Below, piece after piece: positions 40,255 to 54,739 of a stretch of DNA of 64,000 nt. How positions within the stretch are numbered: position 1 is the stretch's first letter; the number at the start of each line of letters is the position of its first letter. The translations under genes and the position numbers were made by a program. The notes beneath the pieces were generated by a model. The model was not told the DNA's origin and did no database searches. It saw nothing but the letters and a program-made list of their open reading frames with translations. The stretch is from Chionoecetes opilio (Eukaryota > Arthropoda > Malacostraca > Decapoda > Majidae): NCBI GenBank assembly GCA_016584305.1, contig JACEEZ010020542.1:268501-332500 (forward strand). The letters run 5' to 3'.

Positions 40255-40934
40255 GATGGTGGCTGCGTATCATTGGCGACGAGCGAGAGAGCGAGAGAAA
40301 ATATACTGTACACGGCAGCGGCGTGTTTTTTAGGTAGGGTCAGAGGAGCGGTTGTGGGTCAGGGTGTAGTGTTTCAGCTTTCAAGGTTCAAGGTCATGCG
40401 GGCGGTATGGGTTGTGGTGGTAGTGGTGGCGGTGGTGACGTGCCGCAGTGCTTGTTACTTGTCAGACAGGGAGGGAGGGGGAGGGAATACTGTCCATACA
40501 AACGGGAGGCTGGTCGGTGTTATTTCACCCAGAGTTGAGTTTTCTCTGCAGATCCTCCAGGATCTGCACTAAAGTGAGAGAATGGGAGGAAAAAATGGAA
40601 AAAAAGAACAGCGATGGCAGATAAATCAAAAGTGGGTGGGTGGGTGGCGAGCGCGGGGTCACTGTATCGGTGTTGATAGGTGACTATCGGGGTTTGACAG
40701 AACGTGCCGGTGTGAGTGATTTTGAAGGAGAGTGGCAGTTGCCTTATTCGTTGAGGTAAAACCTCATTATTTCTGTCTTTTGGTATTGTTTGTTTGAAGT
40801 TTTTTATCCCCTGTGTGATCAGAAGATCGTTACCGACAGATGGTCAACTCTGCTAAGTGAAATGGCTCAGTTTTCCTTAGAAAAAGCTGGAATTTGTCAG
40901 GAGCTAGAATACGCCGTGACTTCAGCTTGCGCGC

Positions 40935-40937
<3 letters not shown>

Positions 40938-40972
<35 letters not shown>

Positions 40973-41511
40973 ATATATCATACTATATATCTCATCTATA
41001 TATATGACAGCTGCAAGACAGCTGTGGCTTTCAGACGAAGTTTGCACGTTTCGACCAATACGACAAGTTAATGTGTTGGAAAGATAGTCGGGGACAAGGG
41101 TAGATTACCATCACCGCAACACCCCCACACCATCCCGTAGCCACACACCTAGCGTACAAAGCCCGCTTTGGTGCGTGCATAAAAGAGAGAGAGAGAGATA
41201 GAGAGAGAGAGATAGAGAGAGAGAGAGGAGAGAGAGAGAGAGGAGAGCAAGGTGAAATATACGATGATAAATAATCAAAAACACTAAGAAACCAATAAAA
41301 ATGCATGTTTGAAGCGACAGTTTCGCTTCGTTTGCAGAGTTTGAATAAGAGGGGAAGGAAGACTCAGGACAATAATGACCTCGTGATGTTAGTAGACGAT
41401 TTAGCAAAGAGGAGAGAGAAGAATGGAGGGTGGGAAGGAGAGAATTTGAGGGTTCCTAAGTCCCTGTCGGAGAGAGAAGAGGCCTCCTCTCCATTTCCTT
41501 ATTTCTAGTCG

Positions 41512-41542
<31 letters not shown>
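40938..41542. repeat. CT/GA microsatellites and left arm of an inverted repeat
   Basis: CT 40938-40965, GA 41187-41247, CT 41513-41542. 41187-41410 is the inverse of 42123-42430. Confidence 0.85.
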
Positions 41543-41552
<10 letters not shown>

Positions 41553-41778
41553 TCATCCGACAATCAGAGATGTGTGTGTGTGTGTTTCGAAACTAACCAT
41601 AGGATTTTCTCGAAAGTACCTTCATTGTGATTCCCACGCAAACATTATAGTTTCCCTTACTTACCAATCCATGTTTTGGAGAGGTGCCAGGTCCTCCTGA
41701 TTCCCAGGTTCGCCAGTCGGCTCTCTCCCTCCTTCCCTCTCTCCTCTTTGCTACATCATCTTCTTTTTTTTCTCTTTA

Positions 41779-42122
41779 TTTTTTTTTTTACATTTGTGCC
41801 TATATCGCCTGTAGGCAGTGGTGACCCAGGGCTCGGATGGTAGGCTCTGGAGGTTCAATTGAGGGCTGTGATGGTTGGTCCTCGCCCGTGGTGGCGCAAG
41901 CAGGATTCTTATACTGACGCCCGTGATTAGAGGCTCATGCCGCCCCCCTGCCCCCTGTGTCCTCCGGTGCACTCGCAATCGAAGGTAGAGTTGATGGGCA
42001 GGGCATGTGGGTGTTCTTAGGCCACTCGACGGTGCAGAAAGGTTTTAGGTTTCTTCGGGGATCGAACTTGGATCACCGAGAACGCCAGTCGGAGACGCTA
42101 ACCACTCCGCTACCGCCTCCCC
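41779..42122 (-). mobile_element. tRNA-derived SINE, copy 5
   Basis: Minus strand. GGGGAGGCGGTAGCGGAGTG head at 42122, T-rich end at about 41779-41789, and the same body as copies 1-3. Confidence 0.9.
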
Positions 42123-42255
42123 ATGTCTACTAACATCACGAGGTCATTATTGTCCTGAGTATTCCTCCCCCTCTTCTTCCTCCCCCTCCTCTTCCTCCTT
42201 CAAATATGCATTTTTATTGGTTTCTTAGTGTTCTTGCTTATTTATCATTGTATAT

Positions 42256-42420
<165 letters not shown>

Positions 42421-43307
42421 TCTCTCTTTTTTTTCTCTGCCTCACACCATAGCGGCTTTATTCTGGCTCGAACATTCCTATCACATTCGGCGGTTGTTTT
42501 CCACATATAGGGACCAGCATCATCTACTTCACAGTTCAGACTTGGTTCCACATATACCTGCACAGCGATTTAATTCACTGTCTAACACCGAACTACAATC
42601 GCTCATCATTTGCATTGCTGGTCCGATAAGCGTCACGGTTTCAAATTCAGAAAGTGATTGCAAGACGGGTGTCCTGTTTACATTAGCACTCCTGTGACAT
42701 CATAAAAATAATACCCTGTTGGAGGGAAAAAAAATTTTTCGCTCCTTTTACAAAAAGTCCGTTTTACGGAAATAAGGCCTGAAATCTATTATTGTGGTGG
42801 ATTAGGTGTTTTCGATAGACACTCAAATAATAGCCAAAAAAAATGATCTGGACGATTTCTTAAGGTTCGTCCTATCCACTCACTCTTTTAATTATTCATA
42901 AGGATCTAATCTAATGCAATGCCCTATCCACACATATGCTGATGACTTACCCTGCATTTTTAAAGTCGTTCACGAGATATTCAACTCTACAGGAATTTAG
43001 TGATTAACGAAGGGATGCCACACAAAAACATAACTTCTGATCTAAAATTTCTGAATAGAGCAAAGTAAACCTTTGATTTGTTCAATGCCTCAAAAAAAAA
43101 AAATCTTCACCTATACCTATACTCGAAATTACCAGCCAAACAACTATCCCCTCATATTCAATGTCACTCAACTATTTTTCTCTTATACTATGAACATTCT
43201 TGGGTTTTCCTTTACTAGAAACCTCAAATGGATAAATGCAGAACCAAAGACTTGGACTTGCTACTCGTGCCCCGCGCCAAACCGCCCATGACCAGTGGAG
43301 GCCAGTT

Positions 43308-44352
43308 TTGCGATTCCTGACATTTTCGAACATCACTCTCATTTCCCTTCCTATGGTTTATCAGTATAAATGATATACCGTTATCTTCGTAAATGTTCGT
43401 TCTATAATATTATCAAATAAATAACAGTAAAATACACTAAAGAAATGTCATTATGAGAGAGTGAAGAAATATGCATGAACTCAATATTCACTTAAACTCT
43501 TCGCCATTTAATATTTTGCGAGAAAACTTTTTACATGAAACATTGCAATATAAGCGGATTTTCATTAGCTTTCCATTGATATATTTCGTTTTCTGATAAA
43601 TGAATTAGAACCATGCATAAATTAGCGTTAACTAAAAAATAACATCATCAATCGGATCGGCAAGTAAAAAAGTGTTCCATGAATACAGTAGACTATGGTT
43701 TATCAGTATAAATGATACACTGTTATCTTCGTAAATGTTTGCTCTATAATATTATCAAATAAAAAACTGAAATACACTAAAGAAATGCCATTATTAGACT
43801 CTGAAGAAATATGCATGAACTTAATATTCACTTAACTTTCGCCATTTAATATTTTGCGTGAAAACGTTTTACTTGAAACATATCAATAAAAGCGGAATTA
43901 TATTAGCTTTCCATTGATTTATTTCGTTTTCTGATAAATGAATTAGAACCATGCATAGATTAGCGTTAACTAAAACAATTACATCATCAATCGGGTAATT
44001 TTCCCGATTAATGAAGTTATTTATTTAGTTAACGCTAATTTATGAATAGTACTAATTCATTTATCAGAAAACGAAATATATCAATAGAAAGCTAATGAAA
44101 TTCCGCTTCTATTGATATGTTTCATGTAAAAAGTTGACTCCCAAAATATTAAGTGTCGAAAAGTTTAAGTTAAGTTCATGCATATTTCTTCACTCTCTCA
44201 TAATGGCATTTCTTTAGTGTATTTTACTGTTTTTTATTTGATAATATTATAGAACAAACATTTACGAAGATAACGGTATATCATTTATACTGATAAACCA
44301 TAGGAAGGGAGATGGGAGTGATGTTCGAAATTGTCAGGAATCGCAAAATGGC
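43308..44352. mobile_element. Foldback palindrome, core family P, locus 1
   Basis: The inverted arms share the core TATGGTTTATCAGTATAAAT, ATGCATGAACT, GCCATTTAATATTTTGCG and TTAGCGTTAACTAAA, with centre AATCGGGTAATTTTCCCGATT near 43990. The left arm is partly duplicated in tandem (43360-43680, 43695-43990). Outside the core lies a 50-bp pair specific to this locus (GCGATTCCTGAC..TCGAACATCAC). The family recurs at 58757 and 59863. Confidence 0.78.
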
Positions 44353-44462
44353 CTCCACTGGAAATAGCCCAAACTGAGTAGCAAGTCCAGTATAGAGTAG
44401 TCTTTGGCAGAACTAATTATTTTGTTCAGTCATCTGGTATTAACACTTTCTCCATATATTAC

Positions 44463-44611
44463 CGGGTATGTTGGCGTAGGGCGTGATGTAGAGGGCAAGG
44501 CGTGTGTTGCGGAGGACAGAATGGTTCAACACTTCGTGAACGTCCTGCTCGTTGCCCATCACCACCACCGCTAACTCTGGGTCCAGCCATAGCCTCAACA
44601 TCGAGAGAAAC
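44463..44611 (-). CDS. Ionotropic receptor exon (pre-S1 amino-terminal region)
   Basis: A 149-bp internal exon. Acceptor TTGACACCAG precedes 44611; donor G|GTAATA follows 44463. It reads, completing Trp from the previous exon, FLSMLRLWLDPELAVVVMGN, then EQDVHEVLNHSVLRNTRLAL and YITPYANIP. The LLRNT(r/l)xAL motif after a short alpha/beta stretch is typical of the amino-terminal region of decapod IR proteins just before the ligand-binding domain. Phases: enters with the third base of TGG and leaves with one base that pairs with AT of the exon at 1635. Most IRs have a further 30-50 residues here, so a small exon in the long intron may be missing from my model. Confidence 0.62.
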
Positions 44612-44973
44612 CTGGTGTCAAATTTGTAAGTTTTTAAACAGAAAAATAGTTATGACGATAATTTCTTAATCAATCCCTTCCGTGGACTGCGCAACAATGT
44701 ATTTAGATTATGCCGTGCCGCGGACTAAAAGGAAGAACTAAATCAAATTATTATGTTTAAGGATTTACTCGAATCAAATTGTAGATAATGCTTAAAGCCT
44801 TATGGTTCTGAAGAAAAAATAACAATTATCTTCAATGCTTAAAGAATAGCAAAATGGGAAAGATAATATTATTCTAGAGACGCTTGAAATGGGTGACCTA
44901 GAGGCAGTTGCAGGTGGTGTTAGTGACTACTCGTGAAATCAACGTCTATATCACTTTATATGCTAGATAGATT

Positions 44974-45385
<412 letters not shown>

Positions 45386-45401
45386 ATCTAACAAGAAAAT
45401 C

Positions 45402-45633
<232 letters not shown>

Positions 45634-47026
45634 GAAGAGACATAGTGTCGGTTGACACTTTCGTTACAACCCACATATTATACAAGCCTCATATTAGCCA
45701 AAACAATATAAATCTAATAATTTTGCCAAATAATAATTATGTAAAGCCTTAGTAAGATTTACTTTAATATATCGAATATATTTGTCATACACTTGTATTC
45801 ATACTCATACTTGTACTCGTACTCATGCACTTGTCTTATCATTTATCTTATCTTATTATTTGTCGTATCACACCACCACCATCATTGTCACCCCAATCAG
45901 AATTCGAATTATCACCTGATTTGTACAATATCACCACATCATCAAATATGGTTAGAAATCTAGGAGCAATACGCGAGGTGTCCTCCTAGAGATGGAGGGT
46001 GTAAACCTTGCCGTGTTTTGGTCACACGGACTTTCACAGAGGTAGCAAGAGTTTTAATGACAATTTTGGCTTCTCAAGATGTTTCTGAAGAAGCGTCTTT
46101 GGAAAAATAGGGATAAGTAGGGAGAAACTGGTTCACAAATAGGGTGGTGAATGATTGAAATGGATTCTTGTGTATGGAAGCGCGTCAGACATCAAACATC
46201 AAACATTCAAACATCAAAGTGATCAACAATAAGTTGGTATCCCCTAAAATGTTTAGTTATTAATAGACTGTCAACAAAGAGAATGGAAACCATCCCTAAC
46301 TCATGTAAATTTTTCTAGGTGTATTGTATCCTTCAAAACGCTTAAAAAAACGTACAAGAATGTACAAGGCTTCACAATTCGTCTTGTAATCGGTTCTTGC
46401 CACTATGTAGCTATTTATTTCAGCTTCTGTATATTGAAGTAGAGCGTGCATTAAAAATGAATGTCAAATAATATGCGTTGGTGGTGGGAATTCTGAGAGA
46501 ATATTCTCCCAAGAATATTCTCGGAACACCAACATGTTCGTCTTGACTTGTTGTCGACAATTTTAGCCGACTTGAGGCCAGTTTGGTCTTGCCGGCTGAA
46601 TATTGACGGAAAAGTTGCTCGTGTGACCGCGGCTTAAGGAGTGATGGTTAGGTTAGCTGGCTGTTCCATGCCCGGCTTGTTCTTCCTACACACTACATCA
46701 GTATTGATGATTTTGTAAAGGAAGCTTCTTCCGTAAAACACTTTACTGAGCGCTGCTTCTACTGCAAGTTAGTTTTTAAGTTAGTGTACTCAATAATACT
46801 AACCTGTTAATTGTTCTATATAGAATAGAATATTATATCATATTGTTACTTGTAACTGTACCAACCTTGCTCACTCTGAACTGACCAGCTGGAGGTCACT
46901 CGTAGTCTACAGGTTAAGAAAACGTACTATAAAATAGGTAACAATTATTAAACATAAATTTGAGTCGTTGTTAAAGGTTATACTTTGATTAAAAGGATGA
47001 TGACGTAAGAAAAAAATCTAACTCAC

Positions 47027-47215
47027 CATACGACTGAAGAAGTGTTGTTGGCTGTGTTGTCCAGCAGCAAGACCCGGCAGGAAGGTTTAGATTTGCTCCA
47101 TGCCTCGGCCAGCCTTAATGTGTTTCCATAATCAGCTTGCATAAGCCGTAAACTTGATTTCCCATGATAATGAACCTCTATAAGTACAAGTGGTCCCAAG
47201 TTTTCTTCTGCTATT
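47027..47215 (-). CDS. Ionotropic receptor exon (amino-terminal domain)
   Basis: A 189-bp internal exon with acceptor TTATATTTTCAG and donor TATG|GTGAGT, both good. It reads IAEENLGPLVLIEVHYHGKS, then LRLMQADYGNTLRLAEAWSK and SCRVLLLDNTANNTSSVV. The LLLD..A pattern of alternating strand and helix fits an IR amino-terminal region. It ends in phase 2 (TG), which with the G opening the exon at 44611 gives Trp, so the two exons join in frame. The assignment rests mainly on linkage with the clearer S1 exon. Confidence 0.6.
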
Positions 47216-47429
47216 CTGAAAATATAAACTGCAGTAATGTTTATTGATTTCCATAACGAAAATATGCAGCCTAGCTTATTTGGTAGTTTAGGTGGGAGGC
47301 TACGCTGAACGCTGGAAAATTATATTTCAAGAGTAGTGATGAAAAATGCCAGAGCCTCACCCATATTCTTAACTTGTACATGGATTTCTCATTACTAAAA
47401 TGTTGCTACAGCGAACCTTTAATGTTTCT

Positions 47430-47665
47430 TATTGGTGTTGTTTAGGCACGAAAATGTAAAGGAACCTTGCGAGCATTGTCGAGGTCCTGTGAGGCTATAA
47501 CAGACGTGGTTGTCTTCTTCAGGAAGGTGTAGAAGAGGCGGATGACGGAGTATTGTCGGGAGGGGTGGACGCCAGCAGGGTGGGCAGGGCAAAAGTGGTG
47601 ACGTTCAGGGGCGAGGAGTTAAGAGTGGTGAGCAACACGATGAGAGTGTAAGCCTAGACACTGCA
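47430..47665 (-). CDS. Possible 5' exon of the ionotropic receptor gene
   Basis: On the minus strand a hydrophobic, leader-like stretch AYTLIVLLTTL precedes SPLNVTTFALPTLL. One frame over is SVIRLFYTFLKKTTTSVIAS, then QDLDNARK. These two would join with a 1-2 nt indel and look like a signal peptide plus the start of an IR amino-terminal domain. No clear ATG or phase-2 donor is found, so this may be chance. Confidence 0.3.
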
Positions 47666-48033
47666 GCAACAAGCGCTTTCAATGGTCTCCGGGAGGGTCC
47701 TGCACCAGGGGGAGTGATCGAGGGTCAGGGGACAATCGCAAGCGGTGCATGTGAGCTGTAAGTTTCGTGCGGTTCAGACCAAAGTCGAAGAAGAGGAAGT
47801 CAGTTCAAGCGCAGGGGTGTGACGTCACGCTGTCTTAGAAAGGCACGCAATCTCAGAAAACGGAGCAATTAACGGGGTAAATTGTATTTTCATCCATTTT
47901 TTCACCACTATGTAACACCTGGTACATTGTTTATTATTTATTAACTACAAGTTTACTAGTCATATTAAAAGAAAGCACATAAATAGTACATGATCGAAAA
48001 TACTTATGCTAATTTTATCTTCTACTCTTCATG

Positions 48034-48084
48034 TAAGAATAAATATCAACTTGATATAATATATCAAGTTGATATTTATTCTTG
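48034..48084. repeat. Short perfect palindrome
   Basis: AAGAATAAATATCAACTTGA and its inverse, arms of about 24 bp around TATAATATA. 47840-48540 otherwise shows nothing recognisable apart from a short TA run (48341-48366). Confidence 0.8.
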
Positions 48085-48539
48085 ATTGATTGATAATATT
48101 GATAATATATATCAACTTATTGCCCTTATTTTGTCAATTGCTTTTCATCATCAACTCTGTTCCTGTACTGAAAATGGTGCAATCTGGCAATAAATCTACA
48201 TTACTGCGGCTTATTAAAAATGTCAGTAGTACATATGGAGGGGAGTAGGCAGAAGGGAGAGAAATGAACAATGCATGCTACACATTACAATATATTGGCA
48301 TTTAGTTTATTAAAGTATTCATATATTTCCATATCCGACATATATATATATATATATATATATATACCCATTATGCTAATGAGTGAAATGGTTAGATTTA
48401 GCAAAAGCTTTGGAAAAGAAAATGTTTTGGGAAAAAATAGGGACGAAAAGGAAGGGCAAAATAGATTGTGAGGAAGGAAAATGTTTGAATAAGGAAGGAT
48501 AAGACGAATGAATGAATGAATGAGACTAAAGATAAGACA

Positions 48540-48830
<291 letters not shown>

Positions 48831-49009
48831 TTCTGTGTTGCACAATGAAATCCACTTTTTCTGTATCTCCTCATCTCTTGGAAAACTGAAAAATAATTCC
48901 AGTTTTATGTTTATAATTAGATGTGCAACCGTAAACCGCACGTTTATTAGGCATCGTCGCAGACGTGCGCACTCGCCTGTCTCGGTGCATACTGAGTGAC
49001 TCTGTAGGG

Positions 49010-49275
49010 ATGTGCACCGGTATCCGGTATACCGAAATATCGGTATTTTGGCGTCGGTATTACCGGTATTACCGGTATTTTGGGTTTCCGGTATACCGGT
49101 ATCGGTATTAGTATTACATCGGTATACCGGTATCGGTATATTATTTGGTCGGTATTGGATTTCGGTATTATATTTTTTTCTCTTTTTTTTCTCGAAACAG
49201 ACTCCTGACTATAAGTAGCAAGACCAAGAACTGACTAGTGACTACGCAGACTGCCGAGACGCGTATGGTAGCGTA
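49010..49275 (+). repeat. CGGTAT repeat unit, copy 1 (hAT-like end?)
   Basis: Starts TAGGGATGTGCACCGG, then repeated ACCGGTAT/CGGTAT words, then CTCGAAACAGACTCCTGACT and TGACTAGTGACTAC. The same order and strand recur at 57920-58195. The TAGGGATGTGCA start resembles hAT-type ends. Confidence 0.6.
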
Positions 49276-49424
49276 AAGCCCCCTTCACACATTCCATAAT
49301 GGAACCACGATCGCGCCAACAATGCAATGAGTAGCGCCGTCATGGTCCTGGTTATGGGTCCATCGGGACCGATCGTGACGCTCGTGACGGGCTCGGCCGA
49401 GGCCACGAAAAATTAGTGCATGCA

Positions 49425-50440
<1,016 letters not shown>

Positions 50441-50441
50441 A

Positions 50442-53165
50442 GGGTGTCTCAAATGTAAAAATGGAGAATTATGGGTCGGGGTGACTCTTGCCCGTATTAC
50501 ACCTCTATAAATAATTGTTCACACAAAGTTTGACAGTTGTAGGAGGATTTTGAGGGGTCACTCAAGTTGGCCACTTTTGTTTCACTTATACAAAATTTTA
50601 TTGATTGCGACTAGAGCAAGAAATCAGTTGTGGTTGCTGGACAAGGCCCCAATTGTAGAGATTGTTTTTTCGCGACTTCCATCGAAAGAGCAGTGTCTGC
50701 TGCTTTACTTCCACCACCACCAAGAGGGACGGAAGACCAAGTCGGAGAGCATTCACCTGGCGGTGCAAGCCATCTGGCCCATCTGGGAGAAGGCCAACAT
50801 TCCAACTACCACCAAGAAGTACGCAGGGGAGAAGCTGGCGAAGTTGATCGACACCTATGACACTCTCAAGAAGAACAGGACAAAGCCGCAAGAGGGTTAT
50901 CGCTACAAAGAGGAAATGTTTAAGTCAGATTTAGAAGACTTATTTGACGTGGCTCACTCCTCCGCGCTAGCCTCCTCCAAGGTCCCTCAGGAGGACAAGG
51001 ATTTTCTCACCTCGCAGAGGGAAGACCGGATTTCGTCAAGTCTTGCGGGGGTGGATCAGAAGACAGTGAAGAAGAAGGTTGAAAAGCGGAAGAGAGATCT
51101 TGCAGCCCAGGCTACGAAGACAAAATCAGATGCTAAGGTGACACAGCTCATGGAGGTGGTGCATATTTGGAGGCGGATGGTAGCAGCACTGAAACCAACA
51201 CGGAAGACGAGGATGATGCCGACGAGACGTACCAAGTGCCCAGCATCACCAAGGCCCAGACTCCAAAGAGGAGGCGAAGGAAGAACCTTACAGACCCGAA
51301 TCTCATCGCTGCTTGGGATCGCAACAACTTGTCCGTGAGACAAGCAGCGTCGTCCTTTGCAGCAGCAGCTCAGAGTTTGGGTCATGACCTGGATGAGTTG
51401 GTATTCTCGCCAGCAACTGTTCATAGAACCCGGAACAAGATCCGAAAGGAGATGGGAGAAGAGTTGATCCAAAAGTTCGAAGCTTCAGGTCCATTCGGTC
51501 TTGCACTGGGATGGGAAACTCTTGGAAGATATCGCCAAGGAAAAGAAGGAAGTTTTTTTGATCGGATTGCGGTTGTAGTGACGGGTGATGGAGTCGAGGA
51601 GCTTCTTGGTGTACCCGCTGCGTTGGACGGCACTGCACGACAACAGGCTGCATCCGTACTCCAGGAAGTCCAGGCTTTTGGCATTTCGGAGCAAATCGTT
51701 GGACTGGGATTTGATACCACAGTTGTGAACACTGGGATGATCCAAGGTGCTTGTGTTCACATTGAGCAGGAAATGGGCTGTCCCGTGCTATGGTTGGCTT
51801 GCCGTCACCACATTTTGAAGGTCGTACTCACGGATGTCTTCGTGCGATGTCTGGGGCCATCCTCTTCTCCTGACATTCTCCTCTTCAAAAGATTTCAAAA
51901 GAAGTGGGCCATCATCGACCAAGGGTCATTCTTGTCCATCAGTGATGAAAACAATCCCCCAACAACTGACTACTGGGCAAATCAAGCATCTTCCATGAAG
52001 GAATACCTGCAGCAGACGCTTTCCCACGGCACACATCCCCGTGAAGACTACCGTGAACTCCTCGTCCTTTACTACCGCTTCCTTGGCGGTCAGGTTCAGG
52101 GGAGATTTTGTCAGCCTGGGGCCTATCACCACGCCAGATGGATGGCCAAAGCCATCTATGCTCTAAAGATTTTCATGTTCCGTCACCAACTGGACCTGAC
52201 CGCCAGGGAAGAAGGAGGACTTCGGCGGCTGCGTTTGTTCATCTCCCTCGCGTACATGAAGCAGTGGAACGAGGCAATGGTCTCGAATCGAGCTCCACTG
52301 AACGACTTGGAGTTCCTCCGCCTGCTCGAGGCCTACCCCGACAAGGAAGTCAGCCACACGGCATCCACATCCTTGAAAAGGCACCTGTGGTATTTCTCAG
52401 AGGATCTTGTGGGGCTTGTTTTTTCGACGACCGCATTCCAAAGGACACGAAGCTCAAGATGGGCCAACGACTTCAATCCCCCGCTACGAAGAAGGGACTC
52501 AAACGGCTTGATTCGAAGAACTTCAATCCGCAACAACCCATCGAGCTATTTGTCACCCGGAGAACCAAAGAAGTCTTCTTCCGCGCAATACTTCCAGAAT
52601 CGGAGTCTCCCACCCTCCTCAAGAAAGATCTAGACCGTTTATTCTAGAGGATTGGATCAATGACCAAGATTGGATCACATCGCAAAAGAGGGTGAAAGCA
52701 TTGAAGGTGGTCAACGACTCTGCCGAGCGGGGTATCGCTTTGATGAAGAGATTAAATGTTAGTATCACGCGTGATGAGAAGCAGAAGCAATTCCTTCTCA
52801 AGGTGGTTCGGCCCACCAGAAATCGATCCCCGCTAAGACAAAGGAGAGCTTGAAGCGTAAAATCAAGTAGCGTAGGACAGATTGATCATGAAAGTAGTCC
52901 ATTTATACCCACTTATTTTAATTAATGAAAGGTGCATTTAATTTATTTACATTTTTGTTTGGAAATAAAGAGAATGAGAGAATGATAGGAATGTAGTTTT
53001 TTTTCCCTCAATACAAGAAAGTGTTAAACTTGAGTGACCTCTAAATACTGTCCAATTTCCATAATTTTCCGATTTTTAGAACTTCTTTCCCATCTCAAAT
53101 CAGGGCAGCATTCGCCAGCAAGAGAAAATTGAAGAATTTTTTTTTCAAGTATTACTGAGACACCC
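50442..53165 (+). mobile_element. TA-inserting DNA transposon with GGGTGTCYCA ends, copy 2
   Basis: TA|GGGTGTCTCAAA on the left, TACTGAGACACCC|TA on the right, with TA microsatellites on both sides. 2724 bp. Same ends and homologous protein as 26308-29195 but well diverged, so the copies are separate lineages, not recent duplicates. Confidence 0.8.
50550..52870 (+). pseudogene. Candidate DDE transposase, frameshifted
   Basis: Homologous along its length to the protein at 26576-28801: IWPIWEKANIPTTTKKYAGE, DFLTSQREDRISSSLAGVD, AAWDRNNLSVRQAASSFAAA, IVGLGFDTTVVNTGMIQGAC, WLACRHHILKVVLTDVFVRC, ARWMAKAIYALKIFMFRHQL and VVNDSAERGIALMKRL. Frameshifts lie near 51150, 52400, 52640 and 52840. Where copy 1 has HWDGKLL this copy has GWETLGR, so the proposed first catalytic Asp is Glu here. 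The C-x2-H motif and second Asp are kept. The protein is no longer made intact. Confidence 0.65.
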
Positions 53166-53169
53166 TAAT

Positions 53170-53461
<292 letters not shown>

Positions 53462-54230
53462 GTGTGTGTGTGTCACCAGGCAGCACTTTCGTGCTGAAAT
53501 TAAAATTCTATGTATGAAATTCTTGGAGCTAAATACAGTATAGAAATGGCTGGAGGAAGCACCGAATACTTGTGACTGATGATAACAGAATCCCAGACAC
53601 GCGAACAGTGTTTATCAGACAGCAGGACAGGAACTGAACTTGTCGTTAGAGCTCTACCTAACCCCCTGTCCCGCGACTCTCGCCAGCCCGTCGCCACCCA
53701 CCACCTTTGCTGCACCTCCCTCCTCCCCATTCCCCAATATCCTTGCTGTGGTAGATGCTATAGATATGAATATGCTAAGAAATTAGCACCGAGAATTTGT
53801 TCTTTGGTCATTTTGTCAAGGCAAATAAAATGTGTATAATCAGCGAAAAAAACTATTTCCTTAGGATTTCCTTAGATTTTAAGTTTTCTTAGAAATTTCT
53901 TTCTCAGGCCTAAATTTCCTTAAAATAAGGAAATTTCCTGAAAGTGGAAATTCTGGTTCACTGTATCATCAGGGTTGCTTGATAAAGCGCGTTTTCGCGA
54001 CGTTCACCGCCCTGGTCCAGTCCAGTCCAGGCCGGGTCAGGCTGGACTGATGCTCGCTAAAATACATCGAGACTGGCCCCTTCCCATTCGTCGTTCCTAT
54101 TGGCTGGGGGATCGAGTGGGCAGAAATGCACACATTTTTAAAAAGCGCGCGTTTTATTTACTTGACTTCTCAATGGGAAGTCAAGTTGCAGGGATGACTA
54201 TGAAAAAATAAATGATGAAATTTCATTTCA

Positions 54231-54478
54231 TTTACCGTTAATAACACTATCTATAGTCGCCACTGCACTATAATGTCGCAGGGGGGCATATATTACGAGT
54301 TTTAGCATTACTATAGATCACATCACGTGCACACTACGTAGTTTACATTATCTACATAACACTATAGCCACGGTACATGTCTTCAGTGACACATACAAGT
54401 CTGTAGTGATGCTAAAATTTGTAATATATGGCGCCTGGTGACATTAGTGCAGTGGCGACTATAGTGTTGTTGACGGTA
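54231..54478. mobile_element. ~248-bp foldback MITE
   Basis: TACCGTTAATAACACTATCT at the left and its imperfect inverse at the right (CTATAGTGTTGTTGACGGTA). Arms share GTCGCCACTGCACTA and TTTTAGCAT. Non-coding. Confidence 0.72.
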
Positions 54479-54739
54479 CATTCATTTCCCAAGATGTTGT
54501 TTCAGCAAATTGCGAATATTGTAATTTTTCGTTAAATTACTTTAGTCTTATGGTCGGCCATCATGGTGTTTCATGTCTTATCAGCAGCACGAGAAGCTCC
54601 TGGTCGTCTTCCCCGCTGACTGTAGTGCGCATGCGCCAGTTCTCCCCACACTAGTCCAAGGTGGTCCTGCTCGCTGGCCTGGCCCAGTCTCGCCCGTTCC
54701 AGCCCGGTCCAATCCGCCTCGCGAAAACAGTGGCCGCAC

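Larger units (their letters stand above)
35691..40937 (-). mobile_element. Near full-length two-ORF LINE (jockey superfamily)
   Basis: Minus-strand element with a poly(A) tail (T-rich on +, 35691-35712), 3'UTR, ORF2 (about 36060-38925), ORF1 (39154-40254) and a 5'UTR. It is flanked by CT repeats on both sides (35585-35690, 40938-40965), so I infer insertion into one CT microsatellite and take 40937 as an approximate 5' end. The ~5.2-kb length is that of a complete element. Breaks in ORF2 make it inactive now. Confidence 0.7.
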
